64,000 nucleotides of DNA from Anaerolineales bacterium (GTDB lineage Bacteria > Chloroflexota > Anaerolineae > Anaerolineales > Villigracilaceae), in NCBI GenBank assembly GCA_030583925.1, contig CP129482.1, forward strand, positions 3,410,001 to 3,474,000, written 5' to 3'. This document shows positions 44,848 through 53,253 of the stretch, piece by piece. The position numbers and the translations under genes are program-made. Under the pieces are notes generated by a model. That model was given only the letters and a program-made list of their open reading frames with translations. It had not been told where the DNA came from and did no database searches. Every line of letters begins with the position of its first letter. Position 1 is the stretch's first letter.

Positions 44848-45350
44848 TATTTCGTTGCCCCCATTGCATTCTTCAAGGTGTTAACCAACTCCACGGTCTT
44901 CTCCACTGTCATATTCTCGTGATATTTGATCCCTTCGGGTCCCTGCAATTGGAACATGGGAGCCTTATCACACGCGGCGAGACAAGTCACCGCCTCGATG
45001 GTCACTACGCCATCGGCAGTGGTTTCGCCGACCTTGATTCCCAGGTTGCCACATAGATCGTCCATGAACTTTTCGGCGCCGCGTAAGGCGCAGGGCAAAT
45101 CCGTGCAGACTTGAATGCGATACTTGCCTGCTTTTTCTTCGTGGTACAGCGTATAAAAACCGACCACCCCTGCGACTTCCGTTTCAGTGACATCGAGCAT
45201 CTGCGCGATATCCTGCATCGCGGCTTTGGTGATGTAGCCCTCCTCGCGCTGGGCAAGGAAGAGCAGCGGCATCACCGCCGAGCGTTTCCCCTCGGGCGGG
45301 TACTTCGAGAGGATTTGTTTGACTTCTTTTGGATACTTCTTTGAAAGCAT
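44847..45350 (-). CDS. nuoE: NADH-quinone oxidoreductase subunit E
   Basis: 167 residues, thioredoxin-like [2Fe-2S] subunit. Cluster N1a ligands are C82, C87, C123 and C127 (CTDLPC and CLAAC). An N-terminal helical bundle (EVKQILSKYPPEGKRSAVMPLL, VTETEVAGVVGFYTLYH) is present. Confidence 0.95.
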   Translation of the reverse strand: MLSKKYPKEVKQILSKYPPEGKRSAVMPLLFLAQREEGYITKAAMQDIAQMLDVTETEVAGVVGFYTLYHEEKAGKYRIQVCTDLPCALRGAEKFMDDLCGNLGIKVGETTADGVVTIEAVTCLAACDKAPMFQLQGPEGIKYHENMTVEKTVELVNTLKNAMGATK

Positions 45351-45372
45351 AATGTCAACTCACAAATTTGCA

Positions 45373-45432
45373 ACCGCTAAGTCCGCTAAGATCGCAAAGA
45401 AAGTTTTTTAAAACCTTCGCGCTCTTTGCGGT
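45373..45432. repeat. period-9 inverted array between nuoD and nuoE
   Basis: ACCGCTAAG TCCGCTAAG ATCGCAAAG, an A/T-rich centre, then CTTCGCGCT CTTTGCGGT. Same word family as 50618-50697. Confidence 0.8.
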
Positions 45433-45439
45433 AAAAAAT

Positions 45440-46678
45440 TTATCGGTCAATATCTCCAAGCACGATGTCAATCGAAGCAAGGATGGCGACGAGATCAGCC
45501 ACGAGATGTCCCTGCGTCATTTTGTTGATCGCCGACAGGTTGTCGAACGAAGGCGTGCGCATGTGCACGCGGTGGGGTTTGGGTCCGCCGTTGCCTTCGA
45601 GGTAGACGCCCAACTCGCCGCGCGGCGACTCGACCGCGCTGTAGATCGAATTCTTCGGCGCGGGGAAGCCTTCCGTCCACAACTTGAAGTGATGGATGAG
45701 CGCTTCCATGCTCACGCCAATCTCGGCGCGCGGCGGCACCACGAACTTGCGGTTGTCGCTTTGCACCGGCTGGTTCGGCATTTTCTTCAACTTCTCCAAC
45801 CCCTGCTCGACGATCTTCAGCGATTCGCGGAACTCCTCAATGTGGACGATGTAGCGCGCGAACGTGTCGCCTTCCGTGCGGACGGGCACGTTGAAATCGT
45901 ATTGCTCATAGCCCATGTATGGGCGCGCTTTGCGCAGATCCCAGTTGACGCCTGAGGCGCGGAGCGTGGGACCCGTCACGCCGTGCGAAAGGGCGGTCTT
46001 CGGGTCGAGGATGCCGATGCCAACCAAACGGTCGAGAAGAATCGGGTTCTTCGTCAACAGCGCTTCGTATTCGTCCACGCGCTTCGGGAAAATCCTGATG
46101 AATTCCCGCACTGCCGCGTCGAACTCGACGGGCACGTCGCGCCACACGCCGCCAGGGCGGAAGTAGGTCGTCATCATGCGCTGACCCGAACAGAGTTCGA
46201 GAATGTCCATGATGTATTCGCGCTCGCGGAAACAATACAAGAACATGGACATCGCCGCGAGGTCGAGACCGAACGCGCCCATGAAAACGAGATGCGAAGC
46301 GATACGCTGTAATTCGGTGATGATCACGCGGATCACTTGCGCGCGTTCAGGCACATCGAGATCAACCAGTTTCTCAACTGCCATGCAATAGGCGAGGTTG
46401 TTGCCGGTCGTGTTCATGTAATCGAGTCGGTCGGTCATCACTTCGGCTTTGAGGTAGGTCTTCGCTTCCATGTTCTTTTCGACGCCCGTATGCAGGTAGC
46501 CGATCTCGGGAATCGCGTTGACGATCGTCTCGCCGTCGAGTTCGAGCAACAAGCGCAACACGCCGTGCGTGGACGGGTGTTGCGGTCCCATGTTCAACAA
46601 CATGGTCTCGCCCGTCAGCGCGCGCTCGGAAACGAGATGTTTGTATTTGTCGTAACTGACTTCTTCGAGTTGTGGCAT
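45440..46678 (-). CDS. nuoD: NADH-quinone oxidoreductase subunit D
   Basis: 412 residues, 49-kDa subunit at the quinone site. GPQHPSTHGVLRLLLELDGE carries the catalytic His, with EIGYLHTGVEKNMEAKTY, DRLDYMNTTGNN and the C-terminal ESPRGELGVYLEGNGGPKPHRVHMRTPSF; ends DIVLGDIDR, the family terminus. Confidence 0.96.
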   Translation of the reverse strand: MPQLEEVSYDKYKHLVSERALTGETMLLNMGPQHPSTHGVLRLLLELDGETIVNAIPEIGYLHTGVEKNMEAKTYLKAEVMTDRLDYMNTTGNNLAYCMAVEKLVDLDVPERAQVIRVIITELQRIASHLVFMGAFGLDLAAMSMFLYCFREREYIMDILELCSGQRMMTTYFRPGGVWRDVPVEFDAAVREFIRIFPKRVDEYEALLTKNPILLDRLVGIGILDPKTALSHGVTGPTLRASGVNWDLRKARPYMGYEQYDFNVPVRTEGDTFARYIVHIEEFRESLKIVEQGLEKLKKMPNQPVQSDNRKFVVPPRAEIGVSMEALIHHFKLWTEGFPAPKNSIYSAVESPRGELGVYLEGNGGPKPHRVHMRTPSFDNLSAINKMTQGHLVADLVAILASIDIVLGDIDR

Positions 46679-46720
46679 TTTATTTCTCAGAATAAGGTTG
46701 ACGCTTCAGCCGCTCACATA

Positions 46721-46734
46721 CCGACTGAAGTCGG
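46721..46734. repeat. variable-stem palindrome between nuoC and nuoD
   Basis: CCGACT-GA-AGTCGG. Shares the AGTCGG stem with the palindrome between nuoB and nuoC. Confidence 0.6.
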
Positions 46735-46741
46735 CATTACT

Positions 46742-47254
46742 TTATTCTTTCGCGTAAATCTTTTTCAAATCAATGTCGTCGTAATTGAACGTGAACTGCG
46801 GTTCCTCGTAACCCAGCGGGAAGTCCTTGCGCAGTGGATGCCCATCCATTTCGTCCGGCGTGAGAATCTTGCGCGGGTCGGGATGACCTTCGAACTCGAT
46901 CCCGAACATATCGAGGACTTCGCGCTCGCGCCAGTTCGCGGTATCGTACACCCGCGTCGCGGTCGGGACCTTTGGCTGGTCGCCGTTTACCGCGACTCTG
47001 AGTTGCAGGGTCAGGTTTTTCGCCAGCGACGACAACTGGTACACCACGTGGAAGCGCGGCGTCATCTCTGGGTAATAATCCGTCGCGGTGAGCGCGGAGA
47101 GCAACTCAAATTCGTATTTGTCGCGCAGAAGCGTCAACGCATCGACGATGTGCTCCGCTTTGACGAAGACATGCGCCTCGTCGCGGAACTCTTCGAGAGT
47201 CGCGCCGAACTTTTCCTGCAATGCCTGAACGATCTTTTCGAGTTTCTTGTCCAT
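46742..47254 (-). CDS. nuoC: NADH-quinone oxidoreductase subunit C
   Basis: 170 residues, 30-kDa subunit. TRVYDTANWREREVLDMFGIEFEGHPDPRKILTPDEMDGHPLRKDFP is the family signature. C and D are separate genes here, not fused as in enterobacteria. Confidence 0.95.
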   Translation of the reverse strand: MDKKLEKIVQALQEKFGATLEEFRDEAHVFVKAEHIVDALTLLRDKYEFELLSALTATDYYPEMTPRFHVVYQLSSLAKNLTLQLRVAVNGDQPKVPTATRVYDTANWREREVLDMFGIEFEGHPDPRKILTPDEMDGHPLRKDFPLGYEEPQFTFNYDDIDLKKIYAKE

Positions 47255-47265
47255 AACTCTTCCCC

Positions 47266-47291
47266 GTAGTACCGACTTAAGTCGGTACTAC
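47266..47291. repeat. perfect 26-bp palindrome at the nuoB 3' end
   Basis: Half-site GTAGTACCGACTT and its exact inverse. It encodes the last NuoB residues VVPT and the stop. Confidence 0.85.
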
Positions 47292-47759
47292 GAACTTATC
47301 CGCCTTCACTTTTTCGTACAGAGTCACAATGCCGTGGATTAACGCCTCAGGGCGCGGCGGGCAACCCGCCACGTACACATCCACAGGAATGACCTCGTCC
47401 ACGCCTTGCAGGATCGCGTAATTGTTGAACACGCCTCCGCACGACGCGCAATCGCCCATCGCAATCGCCCACTTCGGCTCGGGCATCTGATCGTAGAGGC
47501 GGCGGACAACAGGCGCCATCTTGCGCGAGACGCGTCCTGCGACAATCATCAAATCCGATTGACGCGGGCTGGCGCGCATCAACTCCATGCCAAAGCGGCT
47601 CATGTCGTAATGCGAAGCCTGCGCCGCCATCATCTCGATTGCGCAACATGCCAGACCGAACAACATGGGCCACATCGAATTGACGCGGGTCCAATTGACC
47701 AGTTCTTCCAGTTTTGTTGTGACGATCCCCATATCGCCGAGTTTTTGCTCTACTCCCAT
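47277..47759 (-). CDS. nuoB: NADH-quinone oxidoreductase subunit B
   Basis: 160 residues, PSST subunit carrying the terminal cluster N2: ligands C38, C39, C104 and C133 ([28 protein letters not shown]). The C-terminal VVPT and stop are part of a perfect palindrome. Overlaps nuoA by 10 bp. Confidence 0.96.
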   Translation of the reverse strand: MGVEQKLGDMGIVTTKLEELVNWTRVNSMWPMLFGLACCAIEMMAAQASHYDMSRFGMELMRASPRQSDLMIVAGRVSRKMAPVVRRLYDQMPEPKWAIAMGDCASCGGVFNNYAILQGVDEVIPVDVYVAGCPPRPEALIHGIVTLYEKVKADKFVVPT

Positions 47760-48103
47760 TCAAGGGCTCCTTTCTTCCACGCGTACACATAGCCCACCAA
47801 CAAAATCACGATAAAAATAACCATCTCGATCAAACCGAACAGACCGAGTTGACGGAACACGATCGCCCATGGCAAAAAGAAAATAACTTCGATGTCGAAC
47901 AGGATGAATAGAACGGCGATCAAATAAAAGCGGACGGGCAGTCGGCGCGTGCCTTCGCCGTAGGGGGTCATGCCCGATTCATACGGCATGGATTTGGAGG
48001 CAGACGGTTTCTTCGGTCCGAATAAATTCCCCAAGCCAATGGCAATCAAAGCGACAAGCGTCGCTAACACGATCATAAATGCAATGGCTACGTATTCTAG
48101 CAT
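47750..48103 (-). CDS. nuoA: NADH-quinone oxidoreductase subunit A
   Basis: 117 residues from ATG 48103 (AGGAG upstream); the longer frame to 48184 lacks family similarity. Three helices and the conserved loop [35 protein letters not shown]. First gene of the operon nuoA-N. A -10-like TATACT lies 52 bases upstream. Confidence 0.95.
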   Translation of the reverse strand: MLEYVAIAFMIVLATLVALIAIGLGNLFGPKKPSASKSMPYESGMTPYGEGTRRLPVRFYLIAVLFILFDIEVIFFLPWAIVFRQLGLFGLIEMVIFIVILLVGYVYAWKKGALEWE

Positions 48104-48154
48104 TCCGTCTCCTAAAAGCGCCCGTAATCGGACGGTTTTTGTAACGTTTTGACG

Positions 48155-48160
48155 AGTATA
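48155..48160 (-). promoter_or_regulatory. -10 candidate for the nuo operon
   Basis: TATACT (minus strand) preceded by GTGT; no clear -35. The leader to nuoA is about 45 nt. Confidence 0.4.
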
Positions 48161-48195
48161 ACACAAGCCCCTCGAAAGTGCCACTTTTCACAAGG

Positions 48196-48232
48196 TGGGG
48201 AATAAAAAAAATAGGCAGGTTTGAACCTGCCC
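48196..48232 (-). terminator. terminator after brnTA module 2
   Basis: GGCAGGTTCAAACCTGCC followed by TATTTTTTTTATT on the minus strand. Confidence 0.8.
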
Positions 48233-48240
48233 TAGTGAGG

Positions 48241-48313
48241 AGTTGCCCAAAAAATCCCTCAACTGCCTGCTCCGCGACGGATGCCGCAACTTCCTCAGCG
48301 CCTTGGCCTCGAT
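48241..48313 (-). pseudogene. relic copy of the sigma factor 3' end
   Basis: Translates as [20 protein letters not shown] followed by FLGNS, matching the sigma factor's C-terminus (…QLRDYLG). About 57 bp align to 48983-49040 with only about four differences. It and the real gene end bracket brnTA module 2 as direct repeats. Confidence 0.85.
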
Positions 48314-48324
48314 CCCAGAGAGGT

Positions 48325-48645
48325 TTATTTTCGTTCAGCGACCTGATAGGCAGTCGAATGAGATTGCCTGTATTTCCGCACAGGCACCCTATCCATTAAC
48401 TGAATCAATGAACGCAGCGCTTCATTGACCGATTCGGAATCGGGGAAATACTCAGCCACATCAGGCGCAAGCAGGACCGCGCCTTCCGCCAGCATATAAC
48501 GATTCACTTCAACGGTCCCATCTGTCTTGGTCACATGGACGGTATAGCCTTTATCCAGCGGACGATAGAATTTTCCGCGGACGGCTTTGCTAAAGTCATA
48601 TTCGGCGCGCATCTCGCCGTTTTTCTTTTTTTTAGTTGTTTTCAT
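48325..48645 (-). CDS. brnA: BrnA-like antitoxin (module 2)
   Basis: 106 residues, overlapping the upstream brnT by 14 bp. EYDFSKAVRGKFY near the N-terminus and DVAEYFPDSESVNEALRSLIQ near the C-terminus match the module 1 antitoxin. A central beta segment (YTVHVTKTDGTVEVNRYM) is extra compared with module 1. Probably neutralises BrnT and represses the operon. Confidence 0.75.
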   Translation of the reverse strand: MKTTKKKKNGEMRAEYDFSKAVRGKFYRPLDKGYTVHVTKTDGTVEVNRYMLAEGAVLLAPDVAEYFPDSESVNEALRSLIQLMDRVPVRKYRQSHSTAYQVAERK

Positions 48646-48913
48646 AGTATTTTTTCTCGGCTTTTGTCGCCTTTCGAGCGCTGATCAATCGCACTCGTTC
48701 GTTCCGATACACATGCGCCACGCTCAACAATCGCATCACTACAGACACCCCCAGAGAAACATATCTCTCTTCATCCATCGAATGATCGGGGTCGGCGATC
48801 GTAGCAATGTAGGGGTCATTAAAAATAGTTGCGGCTTCCTCAAAACTAACGCCATGTTTTTCGAGATTACTCTCTGCCTTTTCATCATCCCACTCAAACT
48901 CGAAGTTTTCCAT
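48632..48913 (-). CDS. brnT: BrnT-family toxin (module 2)
   Basis: 93 residues: FEFEWDDEKAESNLEKHGVSFEEA, FNDPYIATIADPDHSMDEERYVSLG and RVRLISARKATKAEKKYYE are diagnostic of BrnT ribonuclease toxins. It closely parallels module 1. TATAAT is at 48931-48936, 17 bases before the start. Confidence 0.88.
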   Translation of the reverse strand: MENFEFEWDDEKAESNLEKHGVSFEEAATIFNDPYIATIADPDHSMDEERYVSLGVSVVMRLLSVAHVYRNERVRLISARKATKAEKKYYENN

Positions 48914-48930
48914 TGCGTTTTCCTACCCAA

Positions 48931-48936
48931 ATTATA
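48931..48936 (-). promoter_or_regulatory. -10 box of brnTA module 2
   Basis: TATAAT on the minus strand, context AGTATAATTTGGG. Confidence 0.5.
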
Positions 48937-48972
48937 CTCCCTCCCATCACGAACCTCTAAATTCCAAAACTC

Positions 48973-50562
48973 TCACCCTAAATAATCCCTCAACTGCCTG
49001 CTCCGTGAGGGATGCCGCAACTTCCTCAGCGCCTTCGCTTCGATTTGTCGAATGCGCTCGCGGGTGACGTTGTAGTACGCGCTCACCTCTTCGAGCGTAT
49101 GGTCTTTGCCGTCTTTCAAGCCGAAGCGCAATTCCAGCACTTCGCGTTCGCGATCCGAAAGTAAATTGAGCGCGCTGCGAACCTGCGTGCGGAGCATTTC
49201 ACGCGTGGCGGAATCCAGCGGCGACGGGGCGTCCTCATCCTCGATGAAATCGCCGAGCGAACTGGAATCCTCATCGCCGATCGGTCCGTCAATCGAGACG
49301 GGTTCCTCCGCCGAACGAAGCACGCGGTCTACTTTTTGCATGGCGTAGTCAAGCCGATGTTGCAACGCCTCATCGAGCGGCTTGTTTTCGGAGTGCGCGC
49401 GCAGGATCGCCTCCACATCCACTGCAGGGAGATAGCCCACTTCGATGGCGACCTCCTCGGTGGTGGGCGCGCGTCCCAGTTGCTGGGTGAGCGTCCTCTG
49501 CACGCGCATCACGCGGCTGATGGACTCGAACAGATGCACGGGGATTCGAATCGTCCGCGCCTGCTCGGCGATGGAGCGGTTGATGGACTGTCGAATCCAC
49601 CACGTGGCGTAGGTGCTGAATTTGAAGCCGCGACGCGGGTCGAATTTGTTGACCGCCCGCATCAATCCCAAACTCCCCTCTTGAATCAAATCTTGGAAGT
49701 TGATACCTCGGTTCAAATACCGTTTCGCCACGCTGACCACCAGCCGCAAGTTCGCGCGGATCAACAGTTGATTCGCCTCCGCCGCGCGGGCTTGCGCCGA
49801 GTCCATTTCTTTGCGGAGGATGTCGTCCGAGGGTAGATGATTGAACAGAGTTCGCTGGTTGGGAAGGTCGTGATGCGAGTTGAAATGCTTGAGGAGCCAG
49901 TCCGCGTACGAAGGCGGAAGCAGATAGAGGCTGAGAAAGACCGAGTACGCTTGGCGGGCGATGCTGTTCCACAGTTCATCCATCCCCCACATCCCGTTAT
50001 CCAAATAATGTCTCAGGTACGAAGGCTCTTTTGTTTCAAAGGAGGCGCACAATTCTTTCGCTTCGTTGATGAGATAGACGAAATTCGGCGCGACACTGTT
50101 GAGGCGCGCGGTATCTTCGAGCAGGCGCGCCCACGAGGTGAGCATTTCGGCGATGAGCGCGTGATAGATGGCACACTCGGTGGAAAGCCCCTTGCGGAGC
50201 GGATGCCGCCCCAGCGACACGATCAGGCGATTCGCTTCGATGATGGTCGCGAGATGAAACTCGCTGTTGGCGTCGAGCAATTTGACCTGCCCGATCTCGC
50301 GCAAGTACAAGCGGACGGGATCGTCGGCGAGTTCGGCGGCAAGCGCGGGGTCTTTCAGGTCGAGCGGTTCATCCTCGAACGCGTCCTCTTGTTGCGACAA
50401 CACGCTGGCATCGGAGTCTGGCGCGTCGTCGCGGAGCAAGTCGGGCATTTCGTTCAGCGCCGCGTCCATCGGCAAGGATGAATCGCCAAACGCCGCGTCT
50501 TGCGAGGCGCGCTCGTCTGTTTTCTGGTCATCGTTCGATACGGTCCGTTTGTGCTCTGTCAT
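48973..50562 (-). CDS. rpoD: primary sigma-70 factor
   Basis: 529 residues from ATG 50562 ([12 protein letters not shown]). Region 1.2 [18 protein letters not shown]; region 2 [24 protein letters not shown] and [20 protein letters not shown]; region 3 [17 protein letters not shown]; region 4 [48 protein letters not shown]. The large insertion between 1.2 and 2 and the family signature fit a group 1 or close group 2 factor. Located after dnaG, as in many bacteria. Confidence 0.92.
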   Translation of the reverse strand: MTEHKRTVSNDDQKTDERASQDAAFGDSSLPMDAALNEMPDLLRDDAPDSDASVLSQQEDAFEDEPLDLKDPALAAELADDPVRLYLREIGQVKLLDANSEFHLATIIEANRLIVSLGRHPLRKGLSTECAIYHALIAEMLTSWARLLEDTARLNSVAPNFVYLINEAKELCASFETKEPSYLRHYLDNGMWGMDELWNSIARQAYSVFLSLYLLPPSYADWLLKHFNSHHDLPNQRTLFNHLPSDDILRKEMDSAQARAAEANQLLIRANLRLVVSVAKRYLNRGINFQDLIQEGSLGLMRAVNKFDPRRGFKFSTYATWWIRQSINRSIAEQARTIRIPVHLFESISRVMRVQRTLTQQLGRAPTTEEVAIEVGYLPAVDVEAILRAHSENKPLDEALQHRLDYAMQKVDRVLRSAEEPVSIDGPIGDEDSSSLGDFIEDEDAPSPLDSATREMLRTQVRSALNLLSDREREVLELRFGLKDGKDHTLEEVSAYYNVTRERIRQIEAKALRKLRHPSRSRQLRDYLG

Positions 50563-50617
50563 AGTCCCGTTTACCAGACGCTGTCTCACTTCGATTGTTA
50601 CGACTGTTTTTAATTGA

Positions 50618-50697
50618 ACCGCGAAGCTCGCAAAGTTCGCAAAGGAAAACCTGTAGAACTATTTTTAAATCTTTGCGTCCTTCGCGTCCTTAGCGGT
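50618..50697. repeat. period-9 inverted array between dnaG and rpoD
   Basis: ACCGCGAAG CTCGCAAAG TTCGCAAAG, a spacer, then CTTTGCGTC CTTCGCGTC CTTAGCGGT. Confidence 0.85.
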
Positions 50698-50713
50698 GAA
50701 TAAAACGGATCGT

Positions 50714-52621
50714 TTATTCCAACCTCTTGACCGCCATTTTGCGATGTGCCTGATCCAGGTCGCGCAACAACCGCGTATGCTGTAACACCAGATCCTGATA
50801 CGACGATGCGCGCAAGTCCCCGCTTTGGTGCGCCTCCTCCTGCAAAAAGCGCAACTGATTGATATTCTCCCCCGCCGCCACACGCCGCAACTTGATTACG
50901 CCGCGTAACAACTCCTCCAGCAGTTTCTCATCCAGCCGCTCCTGTTTCTCCGCCTCTTTCGCCAACTCGCGCGAGCGCGCCTGCAGCGACTCAGGCAACG
51001 CCTCCACCACAAAATCGTGATGCTCCGTTTTGTCCTGCTCCACCGACTCACGGATCAACCCGAACAGCAACTGATTGTCGGTATATTCAAAATCTTTCGC
51101 GGTCAGCGCGATCAAGCCAAACTCCTGCAACGACCGATCCAACCGATACAACAACTCGGGCTTGCGGAACAACACCCCGATCACATATTCCTCGACCATC
51201 TTGCTGGATGAAACCGAGACTGCGACAGGCGATTCGGACGCGCGCGCCTCTTTTTTCTCAACCTGTCGCGGTCGCTTCACTCTCGGACCTTGAGCCTGCG
51301 TCGCCAGTAGGGAGCGTTCATCCACCTTCAGCATCCGCGCCAATGCCTGACGATACGTGTCGCGCTCCAACGGATTCGGCAAGTCTTCAATTAAAGGAAG
51401 CGCCTGCGCCGCAATCTGATTCTTCACCTTCGGGTCGTTGAGGTTTTGACCCGCCGCGAGAGTCTCCATCACGTGTGTGACGATGGGTTTCGCCTCTTCG
51501 ATCAACTTCTTCCACTCTTCTTTATCGCGCGCCACGATCTCATCGGGGTCGAGGTCGTCGGGCATCGTCGCCACGCGTAAATCCGCTTGCAGGCGGGATT
51601 CGTTTCGCAACAAGCCGCGCGCGTCGAAGGCGAGCTCACCTTCCTTGTCCATCGCAGAGCGCGCCGCGTCGAGTCCGCGCAAGACGGCTTTTTGTCCCGC
51701 CGTGTCGGGGTCGAGCGCCAGAACGATCCGCCGCGTGAACTTTTTCAGCAGGCGCATCTGGTCTTCCGTCAACGCGGTGCCCATCGGCGAGACGACGTTT
51801 TCGTATCCCGCCTGATGCAAAGCGATGACATCGAGATAGCCTTCCACGATCACGGCTTGGTCGGCAGTCCGTATGGGCTTGCGCGCACGATCAAGTCCGT
51901 AGAGCAGGCGTCCCTTTGAAAAGATCGGCGTTTCGGGTGAGTTGAGAAATTTCGGGATGTCATCCGCATTGACGACGCGCGCGCCGAATCCCGCCATGCG
52001 TCCCTGCTCGTCGCGGATGGGAATCATGATGCGGTGGCGAAATCTATCGAAGCGCTTGCCATCTTCACGCTCCGAGAGCAAGCCTGCATCCACGAGTTCA
52101 TTTTCTTTGACGCCGCGCTGAGTGAAATGCTTGAGCAGGTTGTCGTATCCCTGCGGCGCGTAACCCAGACCGAATGTTTCGATGGTTGCGTCAGTCAGTC
52201 CGCGTTTCGCGCGGAGGTAATCGAGGATGTCTTTGTTGTTGAACAAGTGCGTGCGATAGAAAATGATCGCATCTTCGAGCAGTTTGCGAAGATTCTCGTA
52301 CGCCTCTTTTTGTTCGGGAGTCTCGCGGTGATATTCCTTGAGTTCAACGCCCGCGCGTGTGGCGAGCTTTTGCAGAGCCTCTTTGAAATCCAATCCCTCG
52401 CGCTTCATCACGAACTTGAAGATGTCGCCGCCTTCATTACATTGACCAAAGCATCGCCACGTCCCCGTCTCGGGCCAAACGACGAAAGCAGGCGTGTGCT
52501 TGTTATCGTGGAACGGACAAAACCCCGTATAGTTCTTCCCCGTGTGACGCAGTTTCACCCCCGCCTCCGAGACGAGGTCTACGATGTCAATTTTGGATTT
52601 GATTTCGTCAATGGTGGACAT
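50714..52621 (-). CDS. dnaG: DNA primase
   Basis: 635 residues. Zinc-binding domain CPFHDNKHTPAF...WRCFGQCNEGGDIFKFVM, RNA polymerase core (about 125-240), TOPRIM domain with VIVEGYLDVIALHQAGYENVVSPMGTALTEDQ and LALDPDTAGQKA, and a C-terminal DnaB-interacting helical region. Synthesises RNA primers at the replication fork. Its leader contains an octamer array; a TATAAT lies at about 52685. Confidence 0.95.
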   Translation of the reverse strand: MSTIDEIKSKIDIVDLVSEAGVKLRHTGKNYTGFCPFHDNKHTPAFVVWPETGTWRCFGQCNEGGDIFKFVMKREGLDFKEALQKLATRAGVELKEYHRETPEQKEAYENLRKLLEDAIIFYRTHLFNNKDILDYLRAKRGLTDATIETFGLGYAPQGYDNLLKHFTQRGVKENELVDAGLLSEREDGKRFDRFRHRIMIPIRDEQGRMAGFGARVVNADDIPKFLNSPETPIFSKGRLLYGLDRARKPIRTADQAVIVEGYLDVIALHQAGYENVVSPMGTALTEDQMRLLKKFTRRIVLALDPDTAGQKAVLRGLDAARSAMDKEGELAFDARGLLRNESRLQADLRVATMPDDLDPDEIVARDKEEWKKLIEEAKPIVTHVMETLAAGQNLNDPKVKNQIAAQALPLIEDLPNPLERDTYRQALARMLKVDERSLLATQAQGPRVKRPRQVEKKEARASESPVAVSVSSSKMVEEYVIGVLFRKPELLYRLDRSLQEFGLIALTAKDFEYTDNQLLFGLIRESVEQDKTEHHDFVVEALPESLQARSRELAKEAEKQERLDEKLLEELLRGVIKLRRVAAGENINQLRFLQEEAHQSGDLRASSYQDLVLQHTRLLRDLDQAHRKMAVKRLE

Positions 52622-52628
52622 GGGTTAG

Positions 52629-52672
52629 GTGTGGAGGTAGACAAGGAAACAGGGAAACAAGTAGGCAAGTTT
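52629..52672. repeat. period-8 array upstream of dnaG
   Basis: GTGTGGAG GTAGACAA GGAAACAG GGAAACAA GTAGGCAA: octamers without an inverted half. Confidence 0.6.
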
Positions 52673-52725
52673 GGGTTGGTTGAATTATAGACGCAATCGA
52701 AGATTTGGCAAATTAAAAGCCATAC

Positions 52726-52778
52726 CGCAAGATTTATCTTGCGTTTTGCAGTTCCAGAAACGCAAAGTGAACTTTGCG
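52726..52778. repeat. pair of variable-stem palindromes
   Basis: CGCAAGA-TTTA-TCTTGCG (52726-52743) and CGCAAAGT-GA-ACTTTGCG (52761-52778). The second is identical in core to the one in the 19.5-kb duplication. Confidence 0.8.
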
Positions 52779-52793
52779 GTACGAGCCTGCAAT

Positions 52794-52822
52794 AAAAGAG
52801 CGGACTTTCGTCCGCTCATGGA
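52794..52822 (-). terminator. terminator after the small secreted protein
   Basis: GAGCGGAC/GTCCGCTC hairpin with CTTTTATT following on the minus strand. Confidence 0.75.
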
Positions 52823-52846
52823 TTTGTTGATGGTTGCGATGAACGA

Positions 52847-53116
52847 TTAATCGTCTGGGCTATCGTGGTCACAGCCGCCGTGACCAGAGTCTTGGTAAGA
52901 GTCCTGATACGAACCCGATTGCAGATCGAACGTGCTCAATCCGCTGAACGAGGAGCGGACATGTTGCGTATCGGGCATCAGACCTGCCGTAGTGACGACC
53001 CTCTCCCCGCCCAGACTGGCTTGCGAGGACGCCGCTTGCACGGTGAAGTAGACTCCCACGACGAGGATGAGCACGACGAGCGCTGAAAAAACGATTCGAG
53101 TGACTGGCTTGGACAT
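52847..53116 (-). CDS. small secreted protein with His/Cys/Asp-rich tail
   Basis: 89 residues. A hydrophobic signal (about 8-30) precedes a short polar chain that ends in a repeat-like YQDSYQDS and GHGGCDHDSPDD. AAGGAG is upstream and a terminator follows, so it is a genuine unit. The tail could bind metal or be modified. It is not a recognised family; a processed peptide role is only a guess. Confidence 0.55.
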   Translation of the reverse strand: MSKPVTRIVFSALVVLILVVGVYFTVQAASSQASLGGERVVTTAGLMPDTQHVRSSFSGLSTFDLQSGSYQDSYQDSGHGGCDHDSPDD

Positions 53117-53253
53117 GATTTTCTCCTTTTCAATAGACGGTGCATTGACGAAGAGAACGATGCTCGACTTGGCTGGAAATCCATCCCCGCTTGACGATGG
53201 CGAGATTATACACCCTCGAAATAAATTCAGCGAAATACTTATTCGCCCTTAAT

